Assembly (NCBI GenBank): GCA_932521025.1
Contig: OW051471.1
Coordinates: 5,146,001 to 5,210,000 of the forward strand
DNA length: 64,000 nt
Origin: Oscheius onirici
Taxonomy: Eukaryota; Nematoda; Chromadorea; Rhabditida; Rhabditidae
Reading direction: 5' to 3'
Shown here piece by piece: positions 54,327 through 64,000 of the stretch. Position 1 is the first letter of the stretch. The number at the start of each line of letters is the position of its first letter. Below the pieces are notes generated by a model that had not been told where the DNA came from, did not search any database, and worked only from the letters and a program-made list of their open reading frames with translations. Both the position numbers and the translations under genes were made by a program.

Positions 54327-55342
54327 TTAACGGAGGCGATGGAAGACGACCGTATTTTTTCGGAGCCAATTCTTCTTCTGACTTCCTCCTCTGGTGGCAG
54401 CAAATCGCCATCCCTTGCCAAGACCACGAGATTTCTTTCCGGCAGAAGTAAGGCCACGGAGCTCGCGGTGCTTGTGCACCGGCTTGGTGATCCATTGGGT
54501 ATCAGGGTTTCTACGGATGGCCTTGTGGTTGGGGTCGATCAGGATAACTTCGTAGAACTTGTAGGTAGAGTCCTCTCCAACCCAGTAAGAATTCAGGACG
54601 CGAAGAGATCCAAGACGACGTCCAGCACGCTCCTGTAAATAGCACATAAGAAAAGAAAGTGTTACACGTTAGACTAAAAATCGAATATTTCCAATGAAGC
54701 CAATAGTTTCGAGCTCAAGCATAACAGCTTCAGCCGCTTCCCATCTAAACTATTAAAAACCTATGGTGTCTGCGGTTGTTTGTCCATGGCCACAAGAATC
54801 GTTGTAGCCATTCAAGAGTTGCCAGGATAAGATAGTAACTGACTTTTGACATTGGAGTTGTAACAGATTTTCGCTTCTACTGTGTCAAAGAGAAGTATAA
54901 AATGCTAAAGATCAGGTTGAAAAGTTTGGCGTTACGACGCCGTCAAGCGACGAAGCCGGCGGGGCAAGGATGACAAAGAAAATTAAATACCAACCTCGGC
55001 GACGGCCTGCTTGCTTCTAGCGTACTTCAACTCGTTAACTCCATGAGTCTTCGGCTTTCCGTAGGTCTGTCCCTTGGTGACTGGGCGCTTGCGGTTACCA
55101 CGGCGGACACGAACACGGTAGATCACGTATCCTGAATCAATGATAATTATTTTCAAAACAAAAAGCTAGCCTTGCTTGGCACGGTAGCCCATACGGCGGG
55201 CCTTTTCAGGGCGTGTAGGACGAGTGACCCTGTGAACAGCAGATAGCTGCCTGTACTGCCAAGTACGGACACGGAGAATGTAGCGCATCACGTCGGACTG
55301 CTTCTTGCGCCATATTTCCTGCATGTACTTGTACGCACCCAT
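54327..55342 (-). CDS. RPL15: ribosomal protein L15 (eL15)
   Basis: A cytosolic large-subunit protein, 204 residues in three exons. ATG 55342 gives [20 protein letters not shown], then [40 protein letters not shown], and [20 protein letters not shown], ending HRLR with TAA 54327. The first intron begins GCTAGC, a GC-AG intron (CAAG/GC). The second intron, 54633-54994, is 362 bp, about eight times the local norm, and contains a stable hairpin. ATTTTTTAG precedes the start by six bases. Confidence 0.97.
54787..54810 (-). ncRNA. hairpin in RPL15 intron, possible intronic small RNA
   Basis: On the transcribed strand TGGCTACAA pairs with TTGTGGCCA over nine positions (one G-U pair) around a six-base loop. 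Ribosomal protein introns often host snoRNAs. I could not identify convincing C/D or H/ACA boxes, so this is only a candidate. Confidence 0.25.
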
Positions 55343-55635
55343 GTTCTGCTAAAAAATATGTAAAACAACGAAAAAGAAATTGGGGGAAAAAGTATACTGG
55401 CATTCCACCTAACTGATGAAAATGTGTTCGCTATCAAATTGAAAATTGGCTTTCCATGAATTTTGAACCGAAAAAGGCGTTATACAGGAGAAAAGAGCGG
55501 AAACAGAAGAAAAATGGGCTAAGAAATTTGGGATTTCGATGTTTTGTTAAAGGACTGTCGTTCATTCCGAGGGTTCTTACGGTAGGTTCGCCTCGAGACC
55601 GCTGCTCACGGTTAGAGCGCGAAAACCTAAAACCC

Positions 55636-57182
55636 CTAGAATTTCAAATTTTGCAATCTTTCACGTGAATTCACAGCTTCAAGTTTCAAGTTTATTCGCT
55701 GTATCAAGTCTATATTCGACAAGAGCGGCTCTTCGGACAGACGATGGCGGTGCTGTAAATTCCTCGGAGAATTCACAGCATCATCTGCCAATGCTTGAAC
55801 CGAAAACTCATTTGGAAGATATGTCTCGTCGATAGACTAAAAAACAATTTCAATGACACTACTCCTGAGTTTTCATAACGTGCTCCATCTTGTCGATTTC
55901 GGGACTTTTTGCCCCTTCTGCAGCTGGCTGATTGTTTTGTGTCTCCTTCTTCTTGGCCTGTTTGGAACCATCTGGTTCCAAAGCGGTTCCTCTGTGCTCC
56001 GAATTAGACTTCCGGGTTTCTATCTCAGTACACGTCTGTTTCTTCTTAGGACGAACAGGTGCTTCCCACGGTCTGTTGGCAGGTTCCCAAACTGACTTTC
56101 CTTCGGGACGGCTCCAGTTCTTCGGGAATTTTTCGGATATCTTTGGAATGTGTTTGGGCTTCATTCCTTGGTTTTCCAACTTGTTCACGGAACTTTCAGG
56201 TCGCTCCAAAGATCGATCCAACGACTTTTCCACTGATTTTTCCAACGATTTGGCAATGTCTTCATTTTTTTTATCATTTGGAGCCTTGTCTTTATTCAAC
56301 TTCTTCCGTTCTTCTGCAATTTGTTTTTCTTTAGCAACAGGTCCCCATTTTCTTCGTTTCTTCCTTTTTACGTCCACTTTCGGCTTAGCAATTTCAAATG
56401 GTCTGAAGTTGAAAACTTTATCAACTGACGTAAGCAGTAAAACCTGACTGATTCTTTTAAGACTTTTGCGTCTCTAGGTTTTCCTTTCTTTGTATTCCAC
56501 GTACACCATCCTGGAGCCTTTTTGTAGAGTCTGGCATCAGCTGAAAAGCACATAGTGGCTAAAACACCATGAACTTGCCATCAGTCTTGTTTGGAGCAGC
56601 AGCCGTGAATTCGAGACAGATTTTCAATTTTTCGTAGCTCATTTCCGAATGAAAATAGGCGGCTGGCGGGATACTGAAGCTGTGAGCCACGGTCAGAAGA
56701 ATATGGAGACGATCCTTTTTTGGTCTGGACTTGCTAGTGGACAATTTTCGGTTGCAACTTACATGCTAAAATAGGAGGTGGCATTATCCTGATGTATGTA
56801 TCCGAAAGGCCTTCGAAAAACCTCGACGAGAGTAATATTGTCCAGTTCTCGGTTGGGGAAACTATGGAGACAACGGCCGGGGATGATACCATACTTTTGG
56901 TCGACGAAGTAGATAAAATTGTCGGTTGTGAGGATCTTGAACGCGACAGGATACTCGCTGTGGTTGACGATGTTGAAGGTATGAGAAATTGGAGGTCTTT
57001 GCTCCTATAGGCAGAAATGGAAGAGTACATTTCAGTTATACCTGATGTCCGAATTTCATGTGATTCCGGCTGATTGAGACGAGAATTGGGGGTTCGACGA
57101 GCTCAAGATCAGGATCATGGTTTGTCCAAATGTACTGATCGTTCGAGGAATAGGAGAGAGTCTCGTCCAACTTCTTCTGCAT
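55636..57182 (-). CDS. MSP-domain protein with basic and acidic tail
   Basis: ATG 57182 gives MQKKLDETLSYSSNDQYIWT. An MSP (major sperm protein/VAP) immunoglobulin-like domain is seen at about 56.6-57.1 kb: HTFNIVNHSEYPVAFKILTT, FVDQKYGIIPGRC and KKDRLHILLTVAHSF. After it comes SYEKLKICLEFTA, a Lys/Arg-rich segment (VKRKKRRKWGPVAKEKQ), a long charged Ser/Glu/Lys stretch and the end LIQRINLKLEAV..LQNLKF (TAG 55636). The last intron, 43 bp, starts GTTATG after MEH. There is no membrane anchor, so it is unlike VAP. MSP-domain proteins are much expanded in nematodes, some in sperm. Its partners are unknown. Confidence 0.7.
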
Positions 57183-57354
57183 CGAGACTTCAAATGACAA
57201 TTTTTTAAAGATCACTTACAATAAAACTTTATTACCTTAAAACGGATAAAATGAAAATATAAAAGTAAGAAATCATACAATTAAGACACTTTACATATGA
57301 TGCAAACGTGATAAAATGTGGAAAACGACGAAAAATACAAAATCGTGAATAAAC

Positions 57355-63073
<5,719 letters not shown>

Positions 63074-63440
63074 ATTCACAGAACGATACCCGAGCACATA
63101 AACTGAAAAATGAACATGTTATATATTTCGACATAAAACTAAGAGTGAAGGTAGAACGAAAGTATGCGAAAATACATAGTGAAAATGCCGTCACAGCTGA
63201 ACGTGAAATAATGATATCCCGCGCAATTCGTAACTTGTGCGCGCCAATTCAAACAGCGTAGTTTGCAGTTTTTCAAGAAAAAAACGCTGGTATATAAAGG
63301 TTGGTCAATCAGCTGCATGTCCCTTCTATTTTTATTTGTGCACTGTAGCAGCTGAATGTGATTATATGAATAAAAAAATCACAAGTCAAGACGAAACTTG
63401 TTTTTGGACATAAAGTTCAAGTTTTATTGCATAATCACGT
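63074..63440. promoter_or_regulatory. MRP upstream region
   Basis: No exon was recognised in these 367 bp. A TATATAA at about 63291-63297 reads on the plus strand, away from MRP. The polyadenylation signal (TTTATT on plus, AATAAA on minus) of the gene to the right lies at 63422-63427. Confidence 0.3.
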
Positions 63441-63716
63441 CTATGAAGAGTGCTGATCTGATGGTTTTCCATTCCAATTCCGTTCTTCTCCACCACGAAG
63501 GTCTTGCTGTCTTTTGCCATCGAGTGGATTCCATTCAGTAACTTCCTTCGTCCACCTACATACTTCCATCCGAGTGATCTTCTCTGCCCAGAATCGTTTG
63601 GTACACTCGACTGCCCTCTTCCTCCAATCCGCCAGTTTTGTCCGTTCTCGCACTCTCAGCTGTCCATCTGTTCAGAGTGGAGATCCCGAGAATTCTTCCA
63701 TCTTCCTTTGACATAA
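63441..63716 (-). CDS. 3' exon of an unidentified gene
   Basis: A frame ending at TAG 63441-63443 encodes about 65 residues rich in Lys, Arg, Trp and Glu: LADWRKRAVECTKRFWAEKI, then MEVCRWTKEVTEWNP and the end SDQHSS. An AATAAA polyadenylation signal follows the stop by 13 bases, which supports a real 3' end. The upstream joins are not resolved: CTGAACAG at about 63675 is a possible acceptor, and an ATG near 63716 lies in another frame. I cannot name the family. Confidence 0.35.
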
Positions 63717-63816
63717 AAACTCTCCCTTAATATTCCTCGACTTTCAGTGTAGAAGTCCTAGACACAAATCAGTTGGATAAAAACTAAACTATCTAAAGCG
63801 CAATGGTGTCTGCAGT

Positions 63817-63882
63817 CAGGGATGGCAAACCTGGCCGAAAAAGTCGCGCCGGCCAGGTTGCCGCGTTGTCGATAGAAAAGCC
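63817..63882. mobile_element. fragment of the CAGGGATGGC MITE family
   Basis: It begins CAGGGATGGCAAACC, as does the inverted right end of the 40133-40703 element. AACCTGGCCG is followed by CGGCCAGGTT, giving a short hairpin. The opposite terminus is not complete. Confidence 0.5.
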
Positions 63883-64000
63883 CTGGGATAGAATCTTCTC
63901 ACTTCCCTAATAGGACTAATGATCATTGTCCTTCTCCCTTTTTTTCACAGCACACTGCATGAAAAAGTTGCTACTCAGCTGAAAAAAAAATCCGCTTTGA
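63883..64000. other. window end, no gene seen
   Basis: Nothing recognisable lies between the MITE fragment and the end of the window. Confidence 0.4.

Noticed and set aside
63280-63340. TATA-driven small RNA gene at 63.3 kb
   Set aside because: TATATAAAGG is present, but no recognisable RNA, terminator or conserved element follows.

Overview
This window is nuclear DNA of a small-genome animal, almost certainly a nematode. Genes are packed a few dozen to a few hundred bases apart. Most introns are about 35-50 bp and end in TTTTCAG or TTTTAG. Many start codons sit just behind a TTTTCAG with no upstream exon, which is the look of spliced-leader trans-splice acceptors. The LIM-homeobox gene at 46.7-48.0 kb matches nematode MEC-3 down to its N-terminal leader, and there is an MSP-domain gene. 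I could not fix the genus. A clade I (enoplean) worm is a guess only.

Left part (0-9 kb): the 3' end of an unknown gene, an SLC22-type transporter whose introns are swollen by repeats, a single-exon 530-residue protein of unknown family, and AGGF1. Middle left (9-22 kb): aminoacylase-1, an ARL6IP5/JWA-like PRA1 protein, NAP1, a Lines-like gene, a short secreted protein, then a minus-strand run TIMM21 - SRR1-like - MRPL2 - GLUT-like sugar transporter.

Centre (22.8-35.5 kb): a complete HUWE1-type HECT ubiquitin ligase with about 30 introns. Then come a decayed 2-kb inverted-repeat transposon, the proteasome ATPase RPT3 (PSMC4) and, divergently, mitochondrial EF-G2 (GFM2), followed by a gamma-tubulin-complex-like gene. 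Right part (46.7-64 kb): mec-3, two very short genes, a torsin, and a long minus-strand run MRP-type ABCC transporter - MSP-domain protein - RPL15 - BOLA1 - GHITM - rhodopsin-like GPCR. The window ends in the 3' exon of an unidentified gene.

Most genes are housekeeping functions: mitochondrial translation and import, the ubiquitin-proteasome system, chromatin assembly and transport. The accessory content is transposable: at least five foldback or MITE-like elements and three tRNA-like sequences, mostly in the few long introns and in promoters. The most unusual signal is a set of introns whose 3' end reads T-tract-CG instead of T-tract-CAG (mec-3, ACY1, SLC22). A second is a 127-codon open frame running straight on after the HUWE1 stop codon. 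No CRISPR array, prokaryotic operon or intact viral gene was seen.
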